From Bryobacteraceae bacterium (GTDB taxonomy: Bacteria; Acidobacteriota; Terriglobia; Bryobacterales; Bryobacteraceae): a stretch of DNA of 64,000 nt. Below, piece by piece: positions 26,156-38,249 of the stretch. Where the stretch lies: the NCBI GenBank assembly GCA_026129905.1, contig JAHCHE010000012.1:124001-188000 (forward strand), given 5' to 3'. Both the position numbers and the translations under genes were made by a program. Each line of letters starts with the position of its first letter. The stretch's first letter is position 1. A model generated the notes under the pieces. That model ran no database searches, was not told the origin of the DNA, and saw nothing but the letters and a program-made list of their open reading frames with translations.

Positions 26156-26590
26156 TCACCGCACGTTCCGACGGCAAGCCCACGCGGAGCCCAGGGCTTG
26201 CTGTTTGTCCAATGAGAGCATTCGTTCGGAGAGCGGAAAGATTTGTTCCTCTTCCTTCTGGAGGTGCTTTCGTGTCGCCGCGACTGCGTCTCGCAGCAGC
26301 CGGCGCCGGGCCATTCGCTCCGGCGTTTCCGAGACCTCCTCAAGCAGGGCCGCGATCACTTCATGATCGGTCCGGGTATCGCCCCCCGGATCCGGCGCGG
26401 GTAGGTAGTCGATAATCTCCGGCCGCAGGAGCTCATCCTCAATCGACGCGTGCGTGAGCAGCGTCGCGCTGAGCATCTCCGCCTGAAACGCCAGTTCGCC
26501 TGCCGTGGCTCCCTCGAGCCGTCCTTCAATGAAATCCAGCAGTGGCTTGATCGCTCCATGTTCGCCCCGCAACACCTGTGTGATCGTCAT
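26156..26590 (-). CDS. Hemerythrin-like (HHE) protein
   Basis: A 144-residue di-iron candidate. Family residues are seen in LRGEHGAIKPLLDF (H11), LLTHASIEDELLRPEI (His and Glu of helix 2), RTDHEVIAALLEEV (helix 3) and RKHLQKEEEQIFPL (helix 4). Such proteins bind O2 or NO and often accompany RIC and nitronate monooxygenase genes. It lies ten bases after the flavoprotein gene, consistent with one operon headed by RIC. It is a different subtype from the hemerythrin at 3058. Confidence 0.87.
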   Translation of the reverse strand: MTITQVLRGEHGAIKPLLDFIEGRLEGATAGELAFQAEMLSATLLTHASIEDELLRPEIIDYLPAPDPGGDTRTDHEVIAALLEEVSETPERMARRRLLRDAVAATRKHLQKEEEQIFPLSERMLSLDKQQALGSAWACRRNVR

Positions 26591-26600
26591 ATTTGTGCCT

Positions 26601-28142
26601 TCAAGAGTTGCCGCTGCTGAGTGGCTTCATACCGCCCGCCCCAGCCGGGCGCGCGCTCTCGTGACCCAGAAGCTTGGCAATTACGTCCGCCGCCGAGTAC
26701 ACGGTCCCCTCCGCCGGCAGGAACCGCGCGACACCGCTGAGATCGTTACCCGCCGTGATCAGACCCTTCTCGACGTAGCTCCCCGCCCGCATCTGGGGAT
26801 GCCCAATGTTTGCCATCAGTGCGTTGCAGAGGCATTTCCTGCCGACGGTGTTGCCTGCCCTTCCGCCCTTCGACACATAGGTTGCGACTGGCTCGGCGGC
26901 GCATCGATAGCCGATCTGGCCTTCCGCCGTCCGGTAGGGTTCACGCAGGTAGCCAAGATCGCAGACGCGCGATCTACCTGCATAGACATCCTCTTCAGAC
27001 AGCGAGCCTTCGACCGCGACAACCTTGAACGGAAAGCCCGTCGGGGAGGCGAGCGGATCCGTGAATACCCGAACCGCACCGGAGGCCACGCCGTTCAGGA
27101 TGGGACGTCTGTATTCCTCACTCAGGCCCGACTCGGCGCAGAAAGCGAAGGCCGTTCCCACCTGGACGCCGGCGGCCCCCAGGGCGAGCGCCTCGCGCAG
27201 CTTTTCCGGGCTGCCGTACCCGCCGGCAAGCCAGAACGGCCGGCCCAGTTCACGCAGCCTGGCCAAGTCCACCGTGTCACGCTCTGCATAGATCGGTTCA
27301 CCCTCCTCATTGAGCGTCAGCTTCCCGCGTGGCGGGGCATTGTGTCCACCCGCCGTCGGGCCTTCGATCACGAACCCGTCCACCCTGCCATTGGCTTTCC
27401 TCGAGATCGTCACGGCGAGGGTATTGGAGGCGACAATCGCCAGGAACTTCGGGCGCATGAGCGGTGGGATTTCCCGCTCCACGATATCGCGTGGCGCGAA
27501 GCGCAGACTCGTGTCATCCCCGTCACGCGAGCCCGCGATCTGGAGCGGATATGTCGCAGGTTGGTGGTGGGCCAGACGATCGAGCACGCCGGGGATTTTC
27601 AAAGGAATGCCCGCACCCATCAAAACGAACCCGACACCGGCCAGCATGGCGCCATAGATCGAGGGCAAGTGGGGGATCTGAACCTTCTCTAGATAGTTGA
27701 TCCCTACCGGATTGCCATGCCCCTCACGGGCGAGAAAGACCTCGACGAAGTTCGACACGATGCACAAATCACGCGCCTTCGGTGGATCGTCCTTCGAATG
27801 CATGGGCAGCGTCTTGTAGGCCGCACGCGCGGGCTTGCCGCCGGGGACGAAGTAGGCCTTCCAAATACGTTTGGCCATGTCTGGAATAGGGAAATGATCG
27901 AGACCCCGCCGCATGTGTCCGCCGGGGTCGCCGTCCTGAAGCCGTCTGGCGAAGATCTGATCAAGAGCGGTCCCGGATACAACGCCCAACTGGCCCAGCC
28001 GTGAAACTGCCCGTGCCAGCCGCCAGTTGGAGACGCCAACTCCCATACCGCCCTGGATAATCGTTGGACGAGAAGAATCCACACCAGATTTTGAGAGCAG
28101 GATGTTCAACGCCTTACCGGACCCGTGCCAGCACAATCGCAC
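26601..28142 (-). CDS. Nitronate monooxygenase-like FMN oxidoreductase
   Basis: A 513-residue TIM-barrel flavoprotein of the NPD/2-nitropropane dioxygenase family. IIQGGMGVGVSNWRLA opens the barrel; VIEGPTAGGHNAPP carries the catalytic-type histidine region, and GGYGSPEKLREALALGAAGVQVGTAF forms the FMN phosphate site. It is longer than typical nitronate monooxygenases (about 320-360 residues) because of a roughly 120-residue C-terminal extension with several cysteines (CDLGYL, GYRCAAEP, KCLCNALMANIG), which resembles the PfaD/enoyl-reductase-like branch. GTG 28142 is used (AGGG, five-base spacer). Partner to the ferredoxin gene just upstream; it probably reduces or detoxifies a nitro compound or enoyl substrate. 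Confidence 0.8.
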   Translation of the reverse strand: MRLCWHGSGKALNILLSKSGVDSSRPTIIQGGMGVGVSNWRLARAVSRLGQLGVVSGTALDQIFARRLQDGDPGGHMRRGLDHFPIPDMAKRIWKAYFVPGGKPARAAYKTLPMHSKDDPPKARDLCIVSNFVEVFLAREGHGNPVGINYLEKVQIPHLPSIYGAMLAGVGFVLMGAGIPLKIPGVLDRLAHHQPATYPLQIAGSRDGDDTSLRFAPRDIVEREIPPLMRPKFLAIVASNTLAVTISRKANGRVDGFVIEGPTAGGHNAPPRGKLTLNEEGEPIYAERDTVDLARLRELGRPFWLAGGYGSPEKLREALALGAAGVQVGTAFAFCAESGLSEEYRRPILNGVASGAVRVFTDPLASPTGFPFKVVAVEGSLSEEDVYAGRSRVCDLGYLREPYRTAEGQIGYRCAAEPVATYVSKGGRAGNTVGRKCLCNALMANIGHPQMRAGSYVEKGLITAGNDLSGVARFLPAEGTVYSAADVIAKLLGHESARPAGAGGMKPLSSGNS

Positions 28143-28210
28143 ACTGGCCCTGGGTGGACAGGTCGGCTTGGCGGGTGGAAGGTGGTTTCTCCATCAGTGC
28201 CTCGGCCTCC

Positions 28211-28501
28211 CTAATGAATCGCTCCGTCCCAGCTCCTTTCCCGAGAAACCTCATATGGCTTGGCAGTCCGCCACTTGCCGCAATCTTTGCCAACACTCAT
28301 CGGCACCCAGGCCATTTGGATAGCGTCGTCTTCGCAGACGCCAATGCAGTGCTCTTCGCTACCGCAGGTATGAGGACGGACAAGCACAGCGATGCCATCC
28401 ACCAAATCGAGGGAATTCGGACCGCAGGCATCCACGCATAGGCCACAGCCCGTGCAATTCTCCTCCCGGATGACCGGCACCCATTTCTCGGTCAGGCTCA
28501 T
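28211..28501 (-). CDS. Ferredoxin with an irregular second cluster
   Basis: A 96-residue ferredoxin. The first site is regular: C16, C19, C22 and C26 (CTGCGLCVDAC). The second has only C46, C52 and C56 (CGSEEHCIGVC), missing the usual CxxC start, so it may bind a [3Fe-4S] cluster, use another ligand or be structural. It lies 15 bases after the RIC gene and 68 bases before the flavoprotein gene, for which it may be the electron donor. Confidence 0.85.
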   Translation of the reverse strand: MSLTEKWVPVIREENCTGCGLCVDACGPNSLDLVDGIAVLVRPHTCGSEEHCIGVCEDDAIQMAWVPMSVGKDCGKWRTAKPYEVSRERSWDGAIH

Positions 28502-28516
28502 CGACAGTCTCCCGCT

Positions 28517-29242
28517 TCACCGGCGAGCCTTCTCCATCTCGATGACGCGAGGGAAAAGAATGTTGTTCTCCAGGTGGATGTGCAGATGAAGATCCGCTTC
28601 CAGCTCTTGCAGGCCGTCATTCAGAGCCCGGTAGGTAGCACACGCGTATTCAGGGAGTGTATAACCGCCTGTCAGCTCTTTCATCTGGTGCAGCGCCTGG
28701 CCGGCGCTGTCGTGCTCGCGTTCCATTACCGCGATCGGATTGGCGATGCTGCCGAATGGCGACGGAGGAAGCGGCGCACCGTTACGCGAGGCTTGTTCGC
28801 AGCGATCAATGGCCGGAAACAGGATCATCTCCTCCTTGTGCATGTGCTGGTCGAGTTCCTGCCAGAGGCCCAAGAAGACCCGCGACAGGGCTTGCAACGT
28901 CTCAGGGTCCTTGTCGCCATGGGCGTTGAGTACCTTTTGCAGGCGCTGTTTCAATCGCGGGAGCTCGAGCTTCAGGTACTCGTGGTGCGTGGACACGATG
29001 TGGGAGATCAACTCGCGAAGCGACGCCGTGGCCCAGTCGCGCTGCGGCGACGGTTCCGCCGTAATTGCCTGCTCGAGTTGCTTTCGCACCTCGCTCGCAT
29101 CGAGTCCCTGCTCAGCGCAGACTTCCTCCAGAGTTCGGCGGCCGCCGCAGCAGTAGTCGATCCCATTCTTCTCCAGGACGCGAACCGCGCCCAGCGACGC
29201 CGCCGCGAAGTCTCCGACGGTATGAAGTTCCGTAGTAGTCAT
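28517..29242 (-). CDS. ric: Iron-sulfur cluster repair di-iron protein (RIC/ScdA/YtfE)
   Basis: A 241-residue RIC protein. The N-terminal ScdA_N domain contains VLEKNGIDYCCGG with its Cys pair (about residues 30-34), and the C-terminal hemerythrin domain holds the di-iron ligands in ISTHHEYLK-like, QHMHKEEMILFP, MEREHDSAG and HLHIHLENNILFPR segments. RIC repairs Fe-S clusters damaged by NO or oxidants and can reduce NO. It is the first gene of the minus-strand series and is preceded by a palindrome of CRP/FNR type at -41.5 relative to a plausible -10, predicting induction under nitrosative or anaerobic conditions. AAGG precedes the ATG. Confidence 0.93.
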   Translation of the reverse strand: MTTTELHTVGDFAAASLGAVRVLEKNGIDYCCGGRRTLEEVCAEQGLDASEVRKQLEQAITAEPSPQRDWATASLRELISHIVSTHHEYLKLELPRLKQRLQKVLNAHGDKDPETLQALSRVFLGLWQELDQHMHKEEMILFPAIDRCEQASRNGAPLPPSPFGSIANPIAVMEREHDSAGQALHQMKELTGGYTLPEYACATYRALNDGLQELEADLHLHIHLENNILFPRVIEMEKARR

Positions 29243-29285
29243 GTGGTGTCCTTTTGTGGATGGAGTCCCTCTGTTCTGTTTCTAC

Positions 29286-29331
29286 TATCGCCCGAGGGCT
29301 CACGATGGTCTGTGACTAAAGTCACGGACCC
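29286..29331 (-). promoter_or_regulatory. CRP/FNR-type operator and promoter of the RIC operon
   Basis: The palindrome TGTGACTAAAGTCACG (29313-29328) matches TGTGA-N6-TCACA with one mismatch and shares its core with the site at 13607. On the minus strand its centre (29320.5) lies 41.5 bases before a start predicted at 29279, where GATAGT (29286-29291) is correctly placed as -10. The RIC ATG is 37 bases further on. Confidence 0.72.
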
Positions 29332-29761
29332 GGACAGGACTCCAAGAACCTTCTTCCGTACAGGGGAAACCGGGTTGTCCACTTCACAAGAGCCGAGGCG
29401 GCCGGAAGCGCCGAGAGCACCTTCTGAGGGCGAATTCAGGCGGTTCGGTGGAATCTTGCGTCCTAAGCGATTGGTTGGAGTGTCTAATGGAGCCGAATGC
29501 TGCCAATGGTCAACGGCGCTGGCACGTTGGCCTGGAACTGGACAGACGGATGGCGGAATCACACCGGACGTGGTTGGTGCGCAAATCGCGAATCGCGCCT
29601 GCTGCGACGGGTGGCGGAATCTCTGCGAGAAGCCGGCCGGGGACAATACGAAGGATCCCTTGGCGAAGTGGAGCGTCGCTGAAACGTGAAGATATCCATC
29701 GGAGGCTCCGATCAAGCCTTGAGCCAACCAAACGTTCGCGTGGCAAAGAAAGGAAGTGACA
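29332..29761. other. Intergenic stretch of about 430 bases, no confident gene
   Basis: This lies between the divergent RIC operator and the radical SAM gene. Several short plus-strand frames exist (for example 29448-29759), but none has a family signature. The end supplies the ribosome site AGGAAG for the radical SAM gene. Confidence 0.4.
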
Positions 29762-30787
29762 ATGCGCAAGAGGGCAATCCTACCCGCATGGGGCCGGATT
29801 CTCCGTGGATACAGGCCGTTTCTGTCGGTGGAGATCACCAAGGAGTGTCCGCTCCGCTGCCCAGGATGCTACGCATACGAAGCCGGACATCTGAACAGCG
29901 GGGTGACCATACGGGATTTGGCTGATCGCAGGGGTTCGGAGCTTGTAGATGGCGTGGTTGGGTTGGCCAGGCAATTCCGACCGCTTCATATCTCCATCGT
30001 CGGCGGGGAGCCTCTCGTACGCTACCGGGAATTGGGTGAGTTGATTCCACGGCTCAACGCAATGGGGATCGAAGTACAACTGGTTACCAGCGCGGTCCGC
30101 CCGATCCCACTGGAGTGGACCGAGTTTGCGGATCTGCATCTGGTTGTGTCCATCGACGGGCTACAACCGGAGCACGATGTACGCCGGGCCCCGGCGACCT
30201 ATGATCGGATCCTGGACCACATCGAAGGTCATCAGGTGATCGTGCATTGCACGGTCACGAAACAGATGCTCGCCAGGCCGGGATACCTCGCGGAGTTCGC
30301 CGGGTTCTGGTCTGCACAGGCGAGCGTGCGACGGATCTGGTTCAGTCTGTTCACACCCCAGGAGGGCGACGCATCCGATGAGCGGCTGGACAGCGGGAAA
30401 CGCAAGGAGGCGCTGGCGCGGATGGAGGCGCTGGTCTCGATGTTTCCCAAGGTCCATCTGCCAGGACTCGTGGTCAAGGGGTACCGGGAGCCGCCAGCTT
30501 CGCCCGAGGATTGCATCTTCGCGCAGACGACGACCTGCATTTCAGCCGATCTGACGACGCGCGTCACACCCTGTCAATTTGGGGGGAAGCCGGTGTGCTC
30601 GGAGTGCGGCTGCATGGCGTCGGCTGGGCTAGCATCGGTCGGGAGGTACAGACTCGGTGGTGTGGTGAAGGTCGCCGAACTGTTTTGGATGTCAAGGAGG
30701 TTCGGCGCAGCATACCGCCGGCGTCTTGGCGGTGGCGTGGTGAACGAACCGGTTCCGGCGAGGCGTCTGTTGAACGTCATAGAGTAA
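29762..30787 (+). CDS. Radical SAM protein
   Basis: A 341-residue radical SAM enzyme with the cluster motif CPLRCPGC (C-x3-C-x2-C, about residues 26-33), GGEPLV in the second strand and VVSIDGLQPEHD in the barrel. The C-terminal part has further cysteines (CISADLTTRVTPC, then CSECGCM) resembling a shortened SPASM or twitch auxiliary-cluster region. Substrate unknown; SPASM-type enzymes modify peptides or act in cofactor maturation, and no precursor peptide is evident next to it. Start ATG 29762 follows AGGAAG; a GTG six bases earlier is possible. It is a stand-alone gene between a divergent operon and a pseudogene. Confidence 0.85.
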   Translation: MRKRAILPAWGRILRGYRPFLSVEITKECPLRCPGCYAYEAGHLNSGVTIRDLADRRGSELVDGVVGLARQFRPLHISIVGGEPLVRYRELGELIPRLNAMGIEVQLVTSAVRPIPLEWTEFADLHLVVSIDGLQPEHDVRRAPATYDRILDHIEGHQVIVHCTVTKQMLARPGYLAEFAGFWSAQASVRRIWFSLFTPQEGDASDERLDSGKRKEALARMEALVSMFPKVHLPGLVVKGYREPPASPEDCIFAQTTTCISADLTTRVTPCQFGGKPVCSECGCMASAGLASVGRYRLGGVVKVAELFWMSRRFGAAYRRRLGGGVVNEPVPARRLLNVIE

Positions 30788-30844
30788 GCCACCTGTCGGA
30801 ATTCCCATTTGTTGTGTGAGTGCCGGTGCAGACTTCAACCGGGG

Positions 30845-31175
30845 GTGCTACACGCACGCCAGCTGACGGCGGGAGTAGACCCGGTCAGCCGCCGCAAATT
30901 CTGGGACCTCATCTGCGAGCTCTCCGGCAAACCATCTTCGTCACCACCCACTACATGGACGAAGCCGAGTACCGCGACCGGATCGGCCTGATCTATCGTG
31001 GCGAGCTGATCGCTTTGGGTTTGGGCAGTACAAGATGCTCCAAACCGAAGTCATGCAGGACGACCTCTTCGAAGTCCAATGCGACAGGGCCCCAGGACGC
31101 CGTTGGAGATATTGAGAGGCCCGACGGTGTGACAGAGGCGACCCTGTTCGGCAGGGGATTGCGCGTAGACATTCT
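30845..31175 (+). pseudogene. Fragment of ABC-2-type ATPase gene with frameshifts
   Basis: Three reading frames give one recognisable C-terminal ABC ATPase segment: LTAGVDPVSRRKFWDLICELS (D-loop region), then in another frame TIFVTTHYMDEAEYRDRIGL (the H-loop, with YMDEAE typical of drug or Na+ exporters), then KMLQTEVMQDDLFEVQCDRA in the third and QDAVGDIERPDGVTEATLFG back in the second. At least two frameshifts, and the Walker A half is missing entirely. Confidence 0.72.
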
Positions 31176-31208
31176 TCGGCCCAGAACAGGGCAACTTGAT
31201 TTTTCCAC

Positions 31209-31237
31209 TTGACAACCAGCGGAGAATTGAATATATC
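31209..31237 (+). promoter_or_regulatory. Sigma70-type promoter of the Rrf2-nar-act unit
   Basis: TTGACA (31209-31214), a 17-base spacer and TATATC (31232-31237). The predicted start is about 31244, 37 bases before the Rrf2 gene. It is the only clear promoter in front of the long plus-strand run, so the Rrf2 protein may regulate the entire unit, including itself. Confidence 0.6.
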
Positions 31238-31280
31238 TGGATGTTGATGTCAAGAGAGTTGTTCATGTAGAGATCCACAA

Positions 31281-31715
31281 ATGGTTTCCACGACGTCTCA
31301 GTACGCGCTACGAGCCCTCACGGAGTTGGCGGGGATCTCGGGGGGAGAAGCGATGCTTGGGCGAGACCTCGCCGAACTTGCTGATATTCCAGCGAATTAC
31401 CTTTCCAAGGTAATGTTGGCGATGCGGAATGCCGGGTTGGTGACCACGGCTCGTGGTAGCGGAGGCGGGTACAGGCTTCTGAAGAGCCCGAAGGAGATAC
31501 ACCTGATCGAAGTCGTTGGAATCTTCGATGCGCCGCAGGTAAAACCTATTTGTCTACTAGGAAAAGGTGATTGTTCAGACTGCGATCCCTGCTCGGCGCA
31601 CACCCTGTGGCGCGACGTCCGAAACGCCTACATCCAGTTCCTGGAAACCACGACGCTGGCAGACATCGCTTCCGTCCCGAAAGCGTTGAGTGTAGAGGAG
31701 AGCCAGCAGCCGTGA
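31281..31715 (+). CDS. Rrf2-family regulator upstream of the nar operon
   Basis: A 144-residue Rrf2 regulator (MVSTTSQYALRALTELAG; PANYLSKVM recognition region; GGYRLLKSP wing). Four cysteines at 91, 98, 101 and 104 (CLLGKGDCSDCDPC) could hold an Fe-S cluster; the extra CSDC differs from the three-cysteine paralogue at 62-481. Immediately downstream is a cytochrome gene whose GTG start overlaps its TGA stop, followed by narGHJIK, so it is probably the local redox- or NO-responsive regulator of nitrate respiration. Its binding site is not identified, though the promoter region has only a few dozen bases for it. Confidence 0.87.
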   Translation: MVSTTSQYALRALTELAGISGGEAMLGRDLAELADIPANYLSKVMLAMRNAGLVTTARGSGGGYRLLKSPKEIHLIEVVGIFDAPQVKPICLLGKGDCSDCDPCSAHTLWRDVRNAYIQFLETTTLADIASVPKALSVEESQQP

Positions 31716-32562
31716 AGAACAAAGCAACCCCGATGCCCTTCTATCTTGTTTCCCTAATGTTGCTGCTCCCGATCGCCCTCGGCGCCCAGGAGGCGGCTGC
31801 TTTCTTCCAGCAAAACTGTGCCAGTTGTCACACCATCGGCGGGGGCCGGCTGACCGGACCGGATCTCAAGAACGTGACGCAGCGGAAGGATCGGGAGTGG
31901 CTGATCAGGTTCATGGTCAACCCGAAAGGCATGATCGACAGCGGCGATCCCTACGCCCAGCAAATTCTTGAGGAAGCGCGTGGGGTGGTGATGCCCGCCG
32001 TCCCGGGCCTTACGCCGGAAACGGCGGCCAGCCTTCTCGACCTGATTGAGGAGGAGTCGAAACTCCCGGAGTCGGCGTTCAAAGGCTTGCAGATCACGGA
32101 CCGCCCCTTCACCCAGAGGGAGATCGAGCTGGGCCGGCAGATGTTCACCGGTGACCGGGGTTTGACCAGCGGTAGTCCAGCGTGTATCTCGTGCCACACG
32201 ATGAAGGGACTTGGCGGGCTGGGTGGGGGCCGCCTGGGACCGGACCTGACTCGGGTATATGAGAGGCTTCAGGGCCGCCAGGGACTGGGTGCGTGGTTGA
32301 CAGCGCCTGCCACACCGACCATGGGGCCTTTGTTTCGGAGGTATCCGTTGCAGCAGGATGAGGTTCTGCCTCTGATTGCCTATTTCGAGCATTCCGCGCA
32401 ACAGGGCGGACAGGACACTTCCGTTGCCCTCTTGAATTTTTTCTTCCTGGCGCTTGGTGGCACCGCTGTGGCGCTGATCTCGTTTGATGCGATCTGGAAG
32501 TGGAGATTCCGCGCGGTCCGAGCGCCGCTGGCCCAGGGCGGCCGACCGAGAGGTGAAACGTA

Positions 32563-32563
<1 letters not shown>
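31712..32563 (+). CDS. narC: Diheme cytochrome c, NarC-like
   Basis: A 283-residue membrane-attached cytochrome c. A signal peptide ([19 protein letters not shown]) is followed by two class I haem domains with CASCH (about residue 37) and CISCH (about residue 160), and a C-terminal helix [19 protein letters not shown]. In Thermus a periplasmic cytochrome c, NarC, precedes narGHJI; position and architecture fit that type. GTG 31712 overlaps the Rrf2 stop (GTGA) and has GAGGAG upstream; ATG 31733 is an alternative. The stop TAA overlaps the narG ATG (TAATG), so translation is coupled. Confidence 0.82.
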
Positions 32564-36204
<3,641 letters not shown>

Positions 36205-36228
36205 GGACGATTTGACAAGGAGCACGAT

Positions 36229-37719
36229 ATGAATGTTCGCTCACAGATCTCGATGGTGTTTCACCTCGACAAGTGCATCGGATGCCACACGTGCAGCATC
36301 GCCTGCAAGAACATCTGGACCGATCGCAAGGGCGCCGAATACATGTGGTGGAACAACGTGGAGACCAAGCCCGGCACCGGTTACCCGACGCAGTGGGAGG
36401 ACCAGGACAAGTACAGCGGCGGCTGGGAAGTGAAGGACGGAAAGCTTCGCCTGAAATCCACCGGCAAGGGGCGGGTGGTCTTCAACATCTTCCACAACCC
36501 GCACATGCCGAGCATGGACGACTACTACGAGCCCTGGACCTACGACTATCAGGATCTCTTCAACGCCCCGGAGGGCCCGGACCAGCCTACCGCGCGTCCG
36601 GTCTCGATGGTCACGGGCGAGCTGATTCAGATCAAGTCCGGCCCCAACTGGGATGACGATCTCGGCGGATCGCCAGTATACGCCGAGAACGACCCCAACC
36701 TGAAGGGCCTCACGCCGGATCAGCGGCAACAACTGTCGGCCATCGAGCGCCTGGTCTTCTTCTACTTTCCCCGCATCTGCAATCATTGCCTGAACCCCGC
36801 CTGTGTAGCCTCATGCCCGTCGGGGGCGCTCTACAAGCGGGGCGAAGACGGCATCGTGCTGCTCGACCAGGAGCGGTGCCGGGCATGGCGGTCATGTATC
36901 GCGGCTTGCCCGTACAAGAAGGTCTTCTTCAACTGGTTCGCCGGCAAGTCCGAGAAGTGCATCCTATGCTACCCGCGTATCGAAACAGGGCAAGCGCCGG
37001 CGTGCTTCCACTCCTGCGTGGGACGTATCCGCTACTTGGGTGTCCTGCTCTACGACGCTGATCGCATTGAAGAGGTGGCCAAGAGCCCGGACGAGCAGCT
37101 TGTGGAAGCCCAGCGTTCGGTGATCCTGGACCCACACGATCCGGAAGTGGCCGCCGCCGCGCGTCAGAACGGAATTTCGGAAGCGGTGATCGAATCAGCA
37201 CGGAAATCGCCCGTTTACCAGTTCGTCAAGATGTGGAAGCTTGCGCTGCCGCCACACATCGAGTATCGAACGATGCCCATGCTGTTCTACGTTCCGCCGA
37301 TGTCACCGGTGATGGCATCCCAGGATGGTAAGACCGTGAATCACACGTCGGATGATCTCTTCCACGATATCGATCAGGCGCGAGTCCCGATGAAGTTTCT
37401 GGCCAACCTGTTCGGCGCCGGCCACGAAGGCAAGGTGCGCTACGCGCTACGCAAGCAGAAGGCGGTCCGCTGGTACCGGCGGGCGCTGACCGTAGGCGAC
37501 GTCGACATGGCCACGGCGGAGCGCATGCTGCGGGAAGCGGACTGCTCTACCGAAGAAGCGGAAGCGATTTACAGGCTGACTTCTCTCTGCACGTTCTCCG
37601 AGCGCTTCGTCATTCCACCCTCGCACCGCGAGCAGGCCATCGAAATGATGAAGGACCCGCGCGAACATCAATCGTTCGCTGGCTTTGGCTTCCTGACGGG
37701 ACCGGGGAGGGCAATGTGA
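36229..37719 (+). CDS. narH: Nitrate reductase beta subunit
   Basis: A 496-residue electron-transfer subunit with four cysteine clusters: CIGCHTCSIACK, CNHCLNPACVASCPSG, CRAWRSCIAACPY and CILCYPRIE with later cysteines. In the third cluster a Trp replaces one Cys (CRAWRSC), the hallmark of the [3Fe-4S] cluster of NarH. It relays electrons from NarI haems to NarG. Translation of narJ is coupled through TGATG at the stop. Confidence 0.97.
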   Translation: MNVRSQISMVFHLDKCIGCHTCSIACKNIWTDRKGAEYMWWNNVETKPGTGYPTQWEDQDKYSGGWEVKDGKLRLKSTGKGRVVFNIFHNPHMPSMDDYYEPWTYDYQDLFNAPEGPDQPTARPVSMVTGELIQIKSGPNWDDDLGGSPVYAENDPNLKGLTPDQRQQLSAIERLVFFYFPRICNHCLNPACVASCPSGALYKRGEDGIVLLDQERCRAWRSCIAACPYKKVFFNWFAGKSEKCILCYPRIETGQAPACFHSCVGRIRYLGVLLYDADRIEEVAKSPDEQLVEAQRSVILDPHDPEVAAAARQNGISEAVIESARKSPVYQFVKMWKLALPPHIEYRTMPMLFYVPPMSPVMASQDGKTVNHTSDDLFHDIDQARVPMKFLANLFGAGHEGKVRYALRKQKAVRWYRRALTVGDVDMATAERMLREADCSTEEAEAIYRLTSLCTFSERFVIPPSHREQAIEMMKDPREHQSFAGFGFLTGPGRAM

Positions 37720-38249
37720 TGGCAAGGGTTGGTGCGTTGATGGGATTGCTGCTGGCGTACCCGGACAGGGAGTATCTCGACCGGGTGGATAACTGCTGTG
37801 AGCAATGCCGTGAGCGGTTTCCGGAGGTTTGCCGGAGACTGTCGCGTCTGGCCACCGAGCTCCGCGGAAAACCGGTGGTAGAGCTGCAAGAACTGTACAC
37901 TCGGACATTTGACTTGAATCCCGTCTGCTCACTGGAGGTTGGGTGGCAACTCTACGGCGAGGAATATGCGCGGGGACGATTCCTGGTCGCGATGCGGGAC
38001 CAGCTGCGGCAGCACGGGATTCCCGAATCGACGGAACTGCCTGATCACCTGACTCACCTGTTGCCGCTGTTGGACCGGTTGGAACCGAACGTGGCACAGG
38101 AGTTCGCTGCGGAGTTCGCGGGCCCAGCAGTCAAGAAGATGCTGGCGGCGTTCCAAGGTAAGGACAACCCATTCCGGGAACTGCTGCTGGCAGTCGAATC
38201 TTTGCTGCTCGTTCACGCTCAGTCGGAATTGACAGAGGTGACGGCATGA
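37719..38249 (+). CDS. narJ: Nitrate reductase maturation chaperone
   Basis: A 176-residue helical chaperone of the NarJ/TorD type. The N-terminus ALMGLLLAYPDREYLD is the typical NarJ opening, and PVVELQELYTRTFDLNP and LPDHLTHLLPLL match the conserved core. NarJ binds apo-NarGH and helps insertion of the molybdenum cofactor and FS0. ATG 37719 overlaps the narH stop, and its own stop overlaps the narI start (ATGA). Confidence 0.93.
   Translation: MARVGALMGLLLAYPDREYLDRVDNCCEQCRERFPEVCRRLSRLATELRGKPVVELQELYTRTFDLNPVCSLEVGWQLYGEEYARGRFLVAMRDQLRQHGIPESTELPDHLTHLLPLLDRLEPNVAQEFAAEFAGPAVKKMLAAFQGKDNPFRELLLAVESLLLVHAQSELTEVTA

Noticed and set aside
29448-29759. Possible small gene before the radical SAM gene
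   Set aside because: Arg/Ser-rich translation without family features; three overlapping frames look equally good.
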